From Alphaproteobacteria bacterium (GTDB taxonomy: Bacteria; Pseudomonadota; Alphaproteobacteria; CAAGCB01; CAG-977), in assembly GCA_900768465.1 (NCBI GenBank), contig CAAGCY010000013.1, forward strand, positions 251,638 through 315,637: DNA of 64,000 bases, in the 5' to 3' direction. Under the pieces are notes generated by a model. The model did no database searches, was not told where the DNA came from, and was given only the letters and a program-made list of their open reading frames with translations. Numbering within the stretch: the first letter of the stretch is position 1; each line of letters opens with the position of its first letter. A program made the position numbers and the translations under genes. Positions 34,426 to 43,354 of the stretch are shown piece by piece.

Positions 34426-35202
34426 ATGGCAAGACCGATTAAACGACAGCCTGTTGCTTTGAAAAAGGAAGCGGCGCCCGCCCCCGAAAAAGACGGCGCG
34501 GAAGAACCCGCTCCCGTCAAAGTGCGCAAAAAAGCGCCGGCAATGCCGTCGGGCGACGAATTGTCCGTCGATTTGTTGCGCGAACGCCGCTATCTGTGGA
34601 CGGCGCGTGCGTTCGCCATTGTGTCGGCGGTGGCTTTGTGCGTTAATCTGGTTTTGATGATTGCGATGTTCAACCTGATGCCGTTAAAGCGGGTCGAACC
34701 GTTTTTGCTGACGTTCCAAAGCAAAGAGGATCAAGTCGTCCGCATTCGTCCGCTGTCCCGCGATTTGGGCGCCGAGGATATTTTGACCGAAGCGATGATT
34801 CGGCAATATGTTTTGTTGCGCAACACGATGATTTCCGATGTCGACGAAATGGCGTTCCGCTGGGGCAACGACGGACCTTTGCGCTGGATGTCGTCGCCCA
34901 ATGTTTACAAACAATTCGCAAAAACGGTCAAAGATTGGCTGGCGCGCATCAAACTGGAAGGTTTGACCCGCGAAGTACGCATTGAATCCGTTGTCCGCCA
35001 GCAGGATATTTGGATTGTTTATATTTTAACGCGCGATATGCTGCCCGAAGCGGATCAGCCCGTGACTCAGCGTTGGCGCGTCAAATTGAAAGTCCGCTAC
35101 TTTGCGATGCCGTCCAAAAACGAAGTCAAGTATGTCGATCGGTTGAAAAATCCGCTGGGATTTGTCGTTTTGGCTTACGCAATCGAAAGTGCTAATGATT
35201 AA
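34426..35202 (+). CDS. VirB8-family type IV secretion protein (second copy)
   Basis: A 258-residue protein with a Pro/Lys-rich cytoplasmic N-terminus of about 60 residues, a membrane segment near 63-86, and a periplasmic VirB8 domain. The domain shows AMIRQYVLLRN, then RWRVKLKVRYF, and closes with LKNPLGFVVLAYAIE, the NPLGF motif typical of the family. DotI/IcmL of type IVB systems has the same fold, but that closing motif points to VirB8. It starts six bases after the lipoprotein gene. Confidence 0.72.
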   Translation: MARPIKRQPVALKKEAAPAPEKDGAEEPAPVKVRKKAPAMPSGDELSVDLLRERRYLWTARAFAIVSAVALCVNLVLMIAMFNLMPLKRVEPFLLTFQSKEDQVVRIRPLSRDLGAEDILTEAMIRQYVLLRNTMISDVDEMAFRWGNDGPLRWMSSPNVYKQFAKTVKDWLARIKLEGLTREVRIESVVRQQDIWIVYILTRDMLPEADQPVTQRWRVKLKVRYFAMPSKNEVKYVDRLKNPLGFVVLAYAIESAND

Positions 35203-35214
35203 AGAGGGTGTGTC

Positions 35215-36735
35215 GTGCAGAATAACAAAACAATTATCCTGTTTGCTTTGGTTTTGACGATGACGGTTTCCGTTTCGGGCGCCGTGCGGGCTCAGCAGTC
35301 CGCCGCGCGCGAATCCATGGATGCCGCAATCGAACAATCCAACGGCGATTATTCCGAAATCGATATGCCTTACCTGTGGTCGCTGGGCATGCAGCAAAAA
35401 GCGTGGAACAAACCGCTGGAACATTTGGGCGAAGGACAGTCCAAACCGGGGTATTCCCGCTATTTCTGGTCGCCCGATTTGGTTCTGCCTTTGCGTATCC
35501 GCGAAGGAATGCACACGTTGATTAACTTTCCGTCGTGGGAATACATCGACAATGTTTTCTTGGGCAACGAAAGCGCTTTCGGTGCGCAGAAAGTCGCGCC
35601 GAACGCGTTGATGGTGTTCGCGAACAATCCCGAACTGGTCGGTATGGACACGAATATGATTGTGTTCGGACGGTCGGGAAACCGCTATGTGTTTTATTTG
35701 CGCAGTGAAACGTTCAACGCGGATAGAATCACCAACGCGGTTGTCGATATTATTGTCAACGACGACAAATATGTACCCGACGATTCGGGCAAAACGCCTT
35801 TTGCGTCGGGAACCGCCGGCGGCGGACTTTCGGTTGCGGGCGGTGCCGCGGCGGGCGGAGCGGCTGCCAAAAAAGGGAAAAAATTGAAATTTTTCGACCC
35901 GACCAACGATTGGCTGGAAGATTTGGACGTCGATCCCGAAAAACTGAAGTTCGACATCGATGTTTTCATTCCCAATCCGGAAGATATGGAAATCGCCCCC
36001 GAACGCGTGTGGCGCGACGAGATTTTCACCTATATCGATTTGGGTCCCAAAGCGTTGACGATGCTGCAGCGTCCGATTGTCAATCTGCTGGTGCAGGGCA
36101 ACGAAGTGCCGGTCGGATTCAGAACCCGCGGACCGAACGGACGTCTGATTGTCGTCGAGGGCATCGGTGATTTGGTTTTGCGCAACGGAAAGCGCTTGTT
36201 GTGCCTGAAAATCCGCAAAGATCCGAGCTTTGGAACAGAGTGGGTCGAATATGAAAAATCCGTTCAGCCCGCGTACACGCCTGCGCCGATGCGCACGCCC
36301 GGCGTTGCGCCGGTAGGGGCGAACGCGATTGCGAACGAACAAGCGGCTCAACAAATGGCTCAGCAGTCTTTGCAAAATCGGATGATGCGGCTGCAAATGG
36401 CGGACAATATGTCTTTGACGGGCAGAAACGCGCAGATGTCTGCGTCGTTTGCCAACCGCTACCGTCGCGCCGCGGCGGAATCGATTGCCATCGAGCTGGG
36501 CGCGGATGCCGAAATTTCGGCTTTGGAAAAGAAATGGGATAACATTTACCGCAAAAACAAAGATTTGTTGGCGAACTTCGAGCCGTATTATTCGGTCGAC
36601 GCCGTAGCCGAAGGCGAAACGAACGATTTGTTCCGTTTGCGCATCGGTCCCGTCGGATCAATTAAAGAGGGCGACAAGCTTTGCGGACAGCTGGGTCGGC
36701 GCGGTGTCACCTGTATTGTGGTGCGGACGCAATGA
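35215..36735 (+). CDS. VirB9/DotH-like outer-membrane core protein, long form
   Basis: A 506-residue secreted protein starting with GTG at 35215 behind AAAGAGGG. The signal peptide is cleaved near VRAQQ. Residues 85-180 resemble the VirB9 N-terminal domain (PLRIREGMHTLINF, and NMIVFGRSGNRYVFYLRSE). Residues 260-350 resemble its C-terminal domain (RVWRDEIFTYIDLG, GDLVLRNGKRLLCLKI). A Gly/Ala-rich linker lies between. VirB9 is usually 250-300 residues, so about 200 extra residues follow, rich in Gln, Met and Ala. It would pair with the VirB10-like protein. DotH/IcmK is the alternative name. Confidence 0.62.
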   Translation: MQNNKTIILFALVLTMTVSVSGAVRAQQSAARESMDAAIEQSNGDYSEIDMPYLWSLGMQQKAWNKPLEHLGEGQSKPGYSRYFWSPDLVLPLRIREGMHTLINFPSWEYIDNVFLGNESAFGAQKVAPNALMVFANNPELVGMDTNMIVFGRSGNRYVFYLRSETFNADRITNAVVDIIVNDDKYVPDDSGKTPFASGTAGGGLSVAGGAAAGGAAAKKGKKLKFFDPTNDWLEDLDVDPEKLKFDIDVFIPNPEDMEIAPERVWRDEIFTYIDLGPKALTMLQRPIVNLLVQGNEVPVGFRTRGPNGRLIVVEGIGDLVLRNGKRLLCLKIRKDPSFGTEWVEYEKSVQPAYTPAPMRTPGVAPVGANAIANEQAAQQMAQQSLQNRMMRLQMADNMSLTGRNAQMSASFANRYRRAAAESIAIELGADAEISALEKKWDNIYRKNKDLLANFEPYYSVDAVAEGETNDLFRLRIGPVGSIKEGDKLCGQLGRRGVTCIVVRTQ

Positions 36736-39700
36736 ACGAAGATTTACTCAGCTCATCGGACAAATACTTAAAGAAATCCAACCGGACGCTGCTTCTGGTT
36801 GGAATCTTTGCGTTTCTTGCTTTCTTTGTCGGCTTGATTATTTTGTTGAGCGGCGGGGAACAGCAAAAAGAAGACGCAAAAGTAACCGTCGACGGGGCGA
36901 GTGACGCGTTTACCGACATTTCCGGCGGCGGGGCGGACAATTTTGCTGCGTTCGATGAGCCGAGCAGCAGTATCAAACTGAATATTACTCCCGAAGTCCT
37001 GCGGTTTGATCAGGTCGTTTTGGGGACTTCCGCCGAAGGGGCGATTACCATTACGCCGTCTTCCGGACGCGTCAGCATTATGGAAATCGCGTTTGAAAAC
37101 AATCCGGACGACGGTTTCAAACTGGAAAGCAAGTGCAAGCCGAACGATATTCTGACGGCGGATTTGTCCTGCACCGTCGTTGTCAAATGGGAACCGAAAA
37201 CCGCGCGGACGATTCAGTCCAATCTGGCGATTAAATGGCGCGACGAAACGGTGGGCGCCATCGGAAAAACGGTTATGGTTTCCGTGTCCGCCATGGCGAT
37301 TGACACCAGTCTTTGCGGCGTGTGCGACGAAGCTCCGGGCGGCGGGACGACCGCCGATCAACTGCGTCAGAAAGGACGCTTGATTCTGGGACCCGACGGC
37401 AAGCCTATCGGTTATGCGGATGAAAACGGCGTCGTGTACGGGCTGGACGGCAAACGTATCGGGACTTTGCGACCCGACGGGACGGTCGTTGACGATCAGG
37501 GCTATATCATCGGCGTTGCGGAAGGCGTGCGCGTCGCTTTGGGACCCGACGGCAGTATTATCGGCACGATTTTGCCCGACGGACGCGTGATTGACAAAGA
37601 CGGCAACCTTATCGGCTATGCTTTGCCCGACGGCACAATCGTCGATTTGAACGGCAATGTCATCGGCATGGCGATTCGGACGGGAACGGCGGTCGACAAG
37701 GACGGCAACGTCATCGGACGCGTGATGCCCGACGGACGGGTGCTGGATGAAAACGGAAATCTTATCGGTTATCTGAACCCCGACGGCACAATCGTCGATT
37801 TGAACGGAAACATCATCGGTTCGGTGATGCCTTCGGGAACGGTCGTCGATTATTTGGGTCGTGTGCTGGGGATTGTTCTGCCCGACGGGTCTGTCGTCGA
37901 TGTGGACGGCAATATCGTCGGCCGCGTTTTGCCCAACGGCATCGTGCTGGACAAGGACGCCGTGCCAATCGGCCGCGTGATTCAGGAAGGCTTGGCAATG
38001 GGTCCGGGCTGCAAACCTTTGGGACGCGTTGCGACGGACGGTTCGGTGATGTCCGCCAACAGACAAATCGGCAGACTGACCGCTTCGCGTCTGGTGCTGG
38101 ATATGAGCAACAATCCCATCGGCAGCTATGTTTTGGAAGGGGCTTTGCTGGATTGGGACGGCAAAATCATCGGTAAAGTCAATGCCGACGGTCAACCCGT
38201 TTCGTTCAAAGACGAACCGTTGGGATGTCTGTTGCCCAATACGTTTGTGGTCAACGATGACGAAGAAATGATTGCCGCGACACGTCCGTTCGGAACGGTC
38301 GTGGGGACTTCCTGCGGATTTGAAGGGCGCGTGATGCCTGACGGATCGGTTGTTCAAAACGGTGAAATGAAAGGGCGCATTCTGCCCGATAAAACGTTTT
38401 TGAGAACAGACGGCACCATCGGCGGCGCGATTGCGCGCGCGGATATCGGGTTGGCTTCCGGCTGTTCGACTTTGGGATTTGCCGATATCGAAGGGCAGAT
38501 GAAAACCACCAAAGGCGAATATGTCGGCTGTTTGGCGGCGAACGGAAATGTTTTGGATGACAAATATGTCGTTTTGGGTCGTGTAACGGAAGCGCGCACT
38601 TCTTTGGGCATTGACGGACGCGTAACGGGACTGCTTGACGGCGCGGGACGCGTGATTGACAAAAACGGTAAAGTTTTTGCCTGCATGGATGCCGAATATG
38701 TCGCGATTTCCGCGGACAAAGGCGAGCCTATGGGTGTTTCCGCGCCCGACGGCGGCGTGTTGGATCGCGACGGGCGGACAATCGGTTGGGTGATGCCCGA
38801 CGCTTCGGTCAAAAACACGCAGGGCGGGTCTGTCGGCAAAACGCTGGGCGATTCTTCCGTTGTCGATATGAGCGGACAAAAGATTGCGCGCGTCGCGCCG
38901 TACCAAGGATTGCCTTTAAAAACCGCGTGCGAGCCGATAGGACGGATTTTAAAAGACGGGCGTGTCGTTGACAAAGATTTCAAACGCGTCGCTTATCTGC
39001 ATCTGGACGATTCGCTGACCGACGGAAAAGACAACTTTATGGGACGTTTGGCGACGGCTCGGCACGGTATTGATGCCAAAAGCAATTACGTCGGTTCGGT
39101 GGACGACACAGGGGCTTTAATCAATCAGGCGGGTGAAAAAGTCGGCTGTTTGCGCCCCGACAACGTGTTTGTCGATTCGGACAACAAATTCAAAGCGGCG
39201 CAGATGCTGACGGGGCTTGCCGTCGATGCCAAGACGGATTTGTACGCCCGCGGCGATTCAATCGGCAAGGCCTTGAATCTGAAAGGGACGGAGTTCGTCG
39301 GTAAAACGCTGGTCAGCACGTATATTCGGAACGATAAGAAAATCGTCACGGGCGGTATTATTCCCGGCGGCGCAACGGTTTTGGACATCAAAACCAGCAA
39401 ACCCGTCGGGCGTTTGCTGCCCGACGGCACGGCGCTCAATCTGCAAAGCCGTTTCTTGGGACGGTTGAAAATGCCGGGCGGCGAAGTTCTTGACCGCGCT
39501 GGAACGGTTGTCGGTAAAATTTTCGTCGGGTTGCAGCAGGTTATCGGACCGAACGGCGAAATTTTGGGCGTTGTTTTGTCCGACGGAACGGTGATTGACG
39601 AATTCGGACGCGTTATCGGGCAGGCGGACTTGAACGGCAAAGTCGTTGACAAAGACGGCAAAGTCATTGGCGAAGTGTTGCCTGTCGGCATGCCCGTTTT

Positions 39701-42700
39701 GGGACCCGACGGAAAAATTCTGGGGTATGTCGGATTGAACGGCATTATCGTCGATGAAGACGGCAATCCTGTTTTGGGGGCTGACGGAAAGCCTTTGCGT
39801 TATCGCGCGGGCGGCATGGTTGTCAGCGCGGACGGCAAAGTCGTCGGCTATATCTTGCGCGACGGGCTGGCGATAGACTTTAACAACAAAGTGCTGGGCG
39901 CGATTAACGCGTCGGGCGTCGTCAAAGGCAAAGGCGGCGAAGACAAAGGGACAATGCAGGTTGACGGTACCGTTTTCGACAAGCTGGCAAAGCCGATCGG
40001 TCGCGGGCTGGTCAACGCGGTTCCCGTTGCCAGACAATGCAGATCTTTGGGAACGCTGAATGCGGACGGAAAAGTTGTTTCTTCCGCGGGAGAAGAGCTG
40101 GGCTTTGTTACTTACGACCGCGCCGTGCTGGATAAAGAAAATAAGCAAATCGGCATTGCGCTCAGTCCCGATTCCGTGATTGACAGACCTTGCAATATCA
40201 TCGGAGAAATCGGACGCGACGGCAAAGTACGCGATAAAAACGGCAAAGAAATCGGTTGCGCGGACTATGACGGAGCGATTGCGGACAAAAATACGAAACG
40301 AATCGGAACTGTCATTCAAAAAGGCGCAGTCATCGGCTTTGACGGAAAAGTGTTCGGCAAAGTCGTTCCCAGCGGCGAAGTGTTGAACGATGACGGCAAA
40401 CCTTTGGGGTGTTTTGCTCCGGACGGCGCGATTTTCGATAAAAGCAACAAACTGACGGGTGTGTCCGACGTAATGAAATACGCCGTGAACGCCAAAGGTG
40501 AAATTGTCGCCCGCATTGTCGGCGGAAAATACGGTATTTCATTGGAAAACGATTTGTCCGTCGGCAGTATGAAAAAAGACAAACTGCAAGATGCCAAAGG
40601 GAAAGATATCGGTATTGCCGTTCCCGCTGGTCGCCGCGTCATCGGGCGCGACGGGCGCATTGTCGGTACGGTTTTGCCCAAAGGCGGCGTTATTGACGAT
40701 GACGGCAAGGAAAAAGGGCTTGTCACCGCCAAAATGAAGGCGATTACGTCGGACAGAAAGTTCTTGGGGCGGGTTGTCCCCATTGACGAAGAATGTAAAG
40801 ATAAAGACGGAAAAATCGTCGGTAAAGTTCACTTTGACGGAACAATCGTCGATGAAAATACCGAAGTTTTGGGTCGTTTGATGGCGGACGGCACGGCTTT
40901 GAGCAACGCGGGAACGTATTTGTGTTCGATTTCCCCGATGAACATCATTGACGACGCGTGGATAGGAAAAGCCGTTTATGACGCAAACGGCAACCTTATC
41001 GGCTATGTTGATGAAGACGGTTTTGTGCGCGACGCGAACGGCAACATTATCGGACGTGTGCTGCCCGACGGAACGGTTGTCGATTTGGACGGCAACACAA
41101 TCGGCTATGTGGCTTTGGGCGAACCCGTGTTTGACGAAAACGGCAAGCTTATCGGCTTTGTCGGTGCGGACGGGCTGGTTCGCGATGCGCAGGGCAACGT
41201 TATCGGAAAACTGATGCCCGACGGATCCGTTGTCGACGAAAACGGCAACGTTATCGGACATACGCGGGGAACGCCTTTGTATGACGAAGACGGCAATCTG
41301 ATCGGCTTTGTGGGAAAAGACGGCATTGCGCGCGATTTGAACGGCAATATCTTGGGCAAACCCGTTTACGACGCAAACGGAAAACTTATCGGTTTTGCGG
41401 GGGCTGACGGATTGGTGCGTGACTTGAAAGGCAACATTATCGGAAAAGTTTTGCCCGACGGAACGGTTGTCGATTTGAACGGAAACGTTATCGGAAAAGT
41501 CAAAACCGATGCCGCGCAGAAAAAAGGAAACGTGCGAATCGCCGTCGGGCGCGACGGCAAGTTTCTGGGCTATGTCGGCGAAGACGGCTTTGTGCGCGAC
41601 GCGAACGGCAATATTATCGGACGCGTTTTGCCCGACGGAACGGTCGTTGATTTGAACGGAAACGTTATCGGTTCTGTTTTGGAAGGAGAGCCGATTTACG
41701 ATGAAAACGGCAATCTGATCGGGATTATTCTGCCCGACGGGCGCGTTGTCGATTTGAACGGAAATCTGTTGGGTCGGATTAACGCGAACGGTGAAATCAT
41801 TGATGAAAACGGCAACGTCATCGGAACTTGGATAGGCGGCAAGCTGACGACAAACAGCGACAAGCTCAAACCGCGTTTCGCTTTCGGCAAAGACGGCAAG
41901 CGAATCGGTATGATTTTGGCTGACGGAACGGTCGTCGACAGCGACGGAAAAGTCATCGGACGCATAGACGAAGACGGCAATATTCTGGATTTGGACGGCA
42001 ATGTTATCGGCGGTTCGTCCGAAGACAAAGGAAAAGTATCCGTATTCGGAAAATTCGATCCCGATTCTTATCGTTATCGCGGCAAAAATCTGGGAGCGGG
42101 CGGCGGAACGGGAAAAGGCGAACGTTACGATCCCGCCCGAATCAAAGAACTGCGCGCCAAACAAATGGCTTACCGCAGAATGATACGTCCCGGACTGGGC
42201 GCCTCGTCCGCCGAGGATTCCGAAACGGCGCTGCTCAACAAACAGCACAGAGCCAAAAACTGGAACGGCATCGGTCAAAGAAAGAACGTTTCGTCTTACC
42301 GTGTGAACATGGACAATATGATTCTGGCGGACAAGGCTATTCCCGCCGTTTTGACGCGCTCCATCGATTCACTGTATTCGGAAGCGCCCGTGTCCGCGGT
42401 TGTCGAACGCAACATTTATTCGGAAAACGGTCGCAAAGTCATCATTCCCGCAGGCAGTCGTCTAATCGGTGAACTGTCAGGCAACGCAGGCGGCGGCGAT
42501 ACTCAGCAGATTACCGTCAAAATGCAGGTTAAATGGACGCGATTGGTGCGTCCGGACGGCGCGGCGTTCACATTTGAAGGCGGTGCGTCGGGCGACGCGC
42601 AGGGACGTGAAGGCATTTCGTCTTATGTCGATTTGCAGCTGCTTAAGAAATTCGGCACGCCTTTGATGCAAAGTACGATTTCTTCGGCGATTTTGTGGGC

Positions 42701-43337
42701 GATGTCTTCCAACGCCAAACCGCAGGTCGGCAGCGACGGCGAAATCGCTTTGAGCGACCGCCAGCAGGCGGCGCAGGATGCGCGTTCGCAGTTTTCGGAA
42801 GATATGCGGACAATGTTTGATGATATTTTCAAAATGACATCGAAAATTCCCGTCCGTTCTTATGTCCCGTCGGGTACGCGCATTACCGTTTTCGCCAAAG
42901 AAGACTTGTGGCTGCGTTCCGAAGTCGAAGACGGCGAAGGCGACTTGACGAAACCCGAGGGGTTGGTTAACGAAGATTTGGGTACCGATAAGGACGATTT
43001 GGAAAAACGTGAAAACAATCAAGGTGCTCAAACTACGGGGCAAGCCGCTCCCGGACAGCCGCAAGGCGGAAATCCGAACAATCCGCAAATGCAGCAGCAG
43101 ATTTACTACAACAGCTACGGACAGCCGCAGGTGCCGCAGCAGGGCGGGTTGATTTCTCAAACGCCGCCGCAACAGGGATATTATGCGCCGCCGCCGGGAT
43201 ATTACGGCTATGCGCAGCAGCCTGTTCAGCCGCAAAGCCAATTGCTGACACCGGCACAGCCGTCCCAGCAAAGACGATCGGTTCAGTCCGTCAAAGAAGA
43301 AACAAAGGACGAAGATCCCGCTCCGGAGTTGTTTTAA
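36732..43337 (+). CDS. Giant VirB10/DotG-like protein with 17-residue repeats
   Basis: A 2201-residue protein. One membrane segment lies at about residues 18-40. An Ig-like domain follows (about 80-195), then roughly 1550 residues of repeats with consensus PDGxVVDxNGNxIG and period 17. A TrbI/VirB10 domain (about 1860-2080) contains AVLTRSIDSLYSEAPV, VIIPAGSRLIGEL and the antenna-like region up to ILWAMSS. The tail is rich in Gln, Pro and Tyr. VirB10 bridges both membranes and is normally 400-450 residues with a short proline-rich linker; here the linker is replaced by the repeat array. The ATG at 36732 overlaps the preceding stop (ATGA). The closest named relatives are DotG/IcmE proteins, which also carry repeats, though of another kind. 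Confidence 0.8.
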   Translation: MNEDLLSSSDKYLKKSNRTLLLVGIFAFLAFFVGLIILLSGGEQQKEDAKVTVDGASDAFTDISGGGADNFAAFDEPSSSIKLNITPEVLRFDQVVLGTSAEGAITITPSSGRVSIMEIAFENNPDDGFKLESKCKPNDILTADLSCTVVVKWEPKTARTIQSNLAIKWRDETVGAIGKTVMVSVSAMAIDTSLCGVCDEAPGGGTTADQLRQKGRLILGPDGKPIGYADENGVVYGLDGKRIGTLRPDGTVVDDQGYIIGVAEGVRVALGPDGSIIGTILPDGRVIDKDGNLIGYALPDGTIVDLNGNVIGMAIRTGTAVDKDGNVIGRVMPDGRVLDENGNLIGYLNPDGTIVDLNGNIIGSVMPSGTVVDYLGRVLGIVLPDGSVVDVDGNIVGRVLPNGIVLDKDAVPIGRVIQEGLAMGPGCKPLGRVATDGSVMSANRQIGRLTASRLVLDMSNNPIGSYVLEGALLDWDGKIIGKVNADGQPVSFKDEPLGCLLPNTFVVNDDEEMIAATRPFGTVVGTSCGFEGRVMPDGSVVQNGEMKGRILPDKTFLRTDGTIGGAIARADIGLASGCSTLGFADIEGQMKTTKGEYVGCLAANGNVLDDKYVVLGRVTEARTSLGIDGRVTGLLDGAGRVIDKNGKVFACMDAEYVAISADKGEPMGVSAPDGGVLDRDGRTIGWVMPDASVKNTQGGSVGKTLGDSSVVDMSGQKIARVAPYQGLPLKTACEPIGRILKDGRVVDKDFKRVAYLHLDDSLTDGKDNFMGRLATARHGIDAKSNYVGSVDDTGALINQAGEKVGCLRPDNVFVDSDNKFKAAQMLTGLAVDAKTDLYARGDSIGKALNLKGTEFVGKTLVSTYIRNDKKIVTGGIIPGGATVLDIKTSKPVGRLLPDGTALNLQSRFLGRLKMPGGEVLDRAGTVVGKIFVGLQQVIGPNGEILGVVLSDGTVIDEFGRVIGQADLNGKVVDKDGKVIGEVLPVGMPVLGPDGKILGYVGLNGIIVDEDGNPVLGADGKPLRYRAGGMVVSADGKVVGYILRDGLAIDFNNKVLGAINASGVVKGKGGEDKGTMQVDGTVFDKLAKPIGRGLVNAVPVARQCRSLGTLNADGKVVSSAGEELGFVTYDRAVLDKENKQIGIALSPDSVIDRPCNIIGEIGRDGKVRDKNGKEIGCADYDGAIADKNTKRIGTVIQKGAVIGFDGKVFGKVVPSGEVLNDDGKPLGCFAPDGAIFDKSNKLTGVSDVMKYAVNAKGEIVARIVGGKYGISLENDLSVGSMKKDKLQDAKGKDIGIAVPAGRRVIGRDGRIVGTVLPKGGVIDDDGKEKGLVTAKMKAITSDRKFLGRVVPIDEECKDKDGKIVGKVHFDGTIVDENTEVLGRLMADGTALSNAGTYLCSISPMNIIDDAWIGKAVYDANGNLIGYVDEDGFVRDANGNIIGRVLPDGTVVDLDGNTIGYVALGEPVFDENGKLIGFVGADGLVRDAQGNVIGKLMPDGSVVDENGNVIGHTRGTPLYDEDGNLIGFVGKDGIARDLNGNILGKPVYDANGKLIGFAGADGLVRDLKGNIIGKVLPDGTVVDLNGNVIGKVKTDAAQKKGNVRIAVGRDGKFLGYVGEDGFVRDANGNIIGRVLPDGTVVDLNGNVIGSVLEGEPIYDENGNLIGIILPDGRVVDLNGNLLGRINANGEIIDENGNVIGTWIGGKLTTNSDKLKPRFAFGKDGKRIGMILADGTVVDSDGKVIGRIDEDGNILDLDGNVIGGSSEDKGKVSVFGKFDPDSYRYRGKNLGAGGGTGKGERYDPARIKELRAKQMAYRRMIRPGLGASSAEDSETALLNKQHRAKNWNGIGQRKNVSSYRVNMDNMILADKAIPAVLTRSIDSLYSEAPVSAVVERNIYSENGRKVIIPAGSRLIGELSGNAGGGDTQQITVKMQVKWTRLVRPDGAAFTFEGGASGDAQGREGISSYVDLQLLKKFGTPLMQSTISSAILWAMSSNAKPQVGSDGEIALSDRQQAAQDARSQFSEDMRTMFDDIFKMTSKIPVRSYVPSGTRITVFAKEDLWLRSEVEDGEGDLTKPEGLVNEDLGTDKDDLEKRENNQGAQTTGQAAPGQPQGGNPNNPQMQQQIYYNSYGQPQVPQQGGLISQTPPQQGYYAPPPGYYGYAQQPVQPQSQLLTPAQPSQQRRSVQSVKEETKDEDPAPELF
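37375..42030 (+). repeat. In-frame 51-bp (17-codon) tandem repeat array
   Basis: The array encodes units such as RVLPDGTVVDLNGNVIG and YALPDGTIVDLNGNVIG. By length there are about 90 units. Units near both ends (about 37.5-37.95 kb and 40.97-42.0 kb) are close to consensus, while those in the middle are diverged and often carry single cysteines. Larger blocks are also duplicated, for example 41010-41105 and 41580-41670. Confidence 0.85.
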
Positions 43338-43354
43338 GGAAAAGGAAGAAAAAT

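Noticed and set aside
36768..38906. 712-codon frame antisense to the VirB10-like repeats (also 40539-42278)
   Set aside because: A shadow of the repeat array: the antisense copy is periodic only because the sense strand is.
37375..42030. CRISPR-like tandem repeats
   Set aside because: The 51-bp units are in frame, have no spacers and encode a conserved protein motif.
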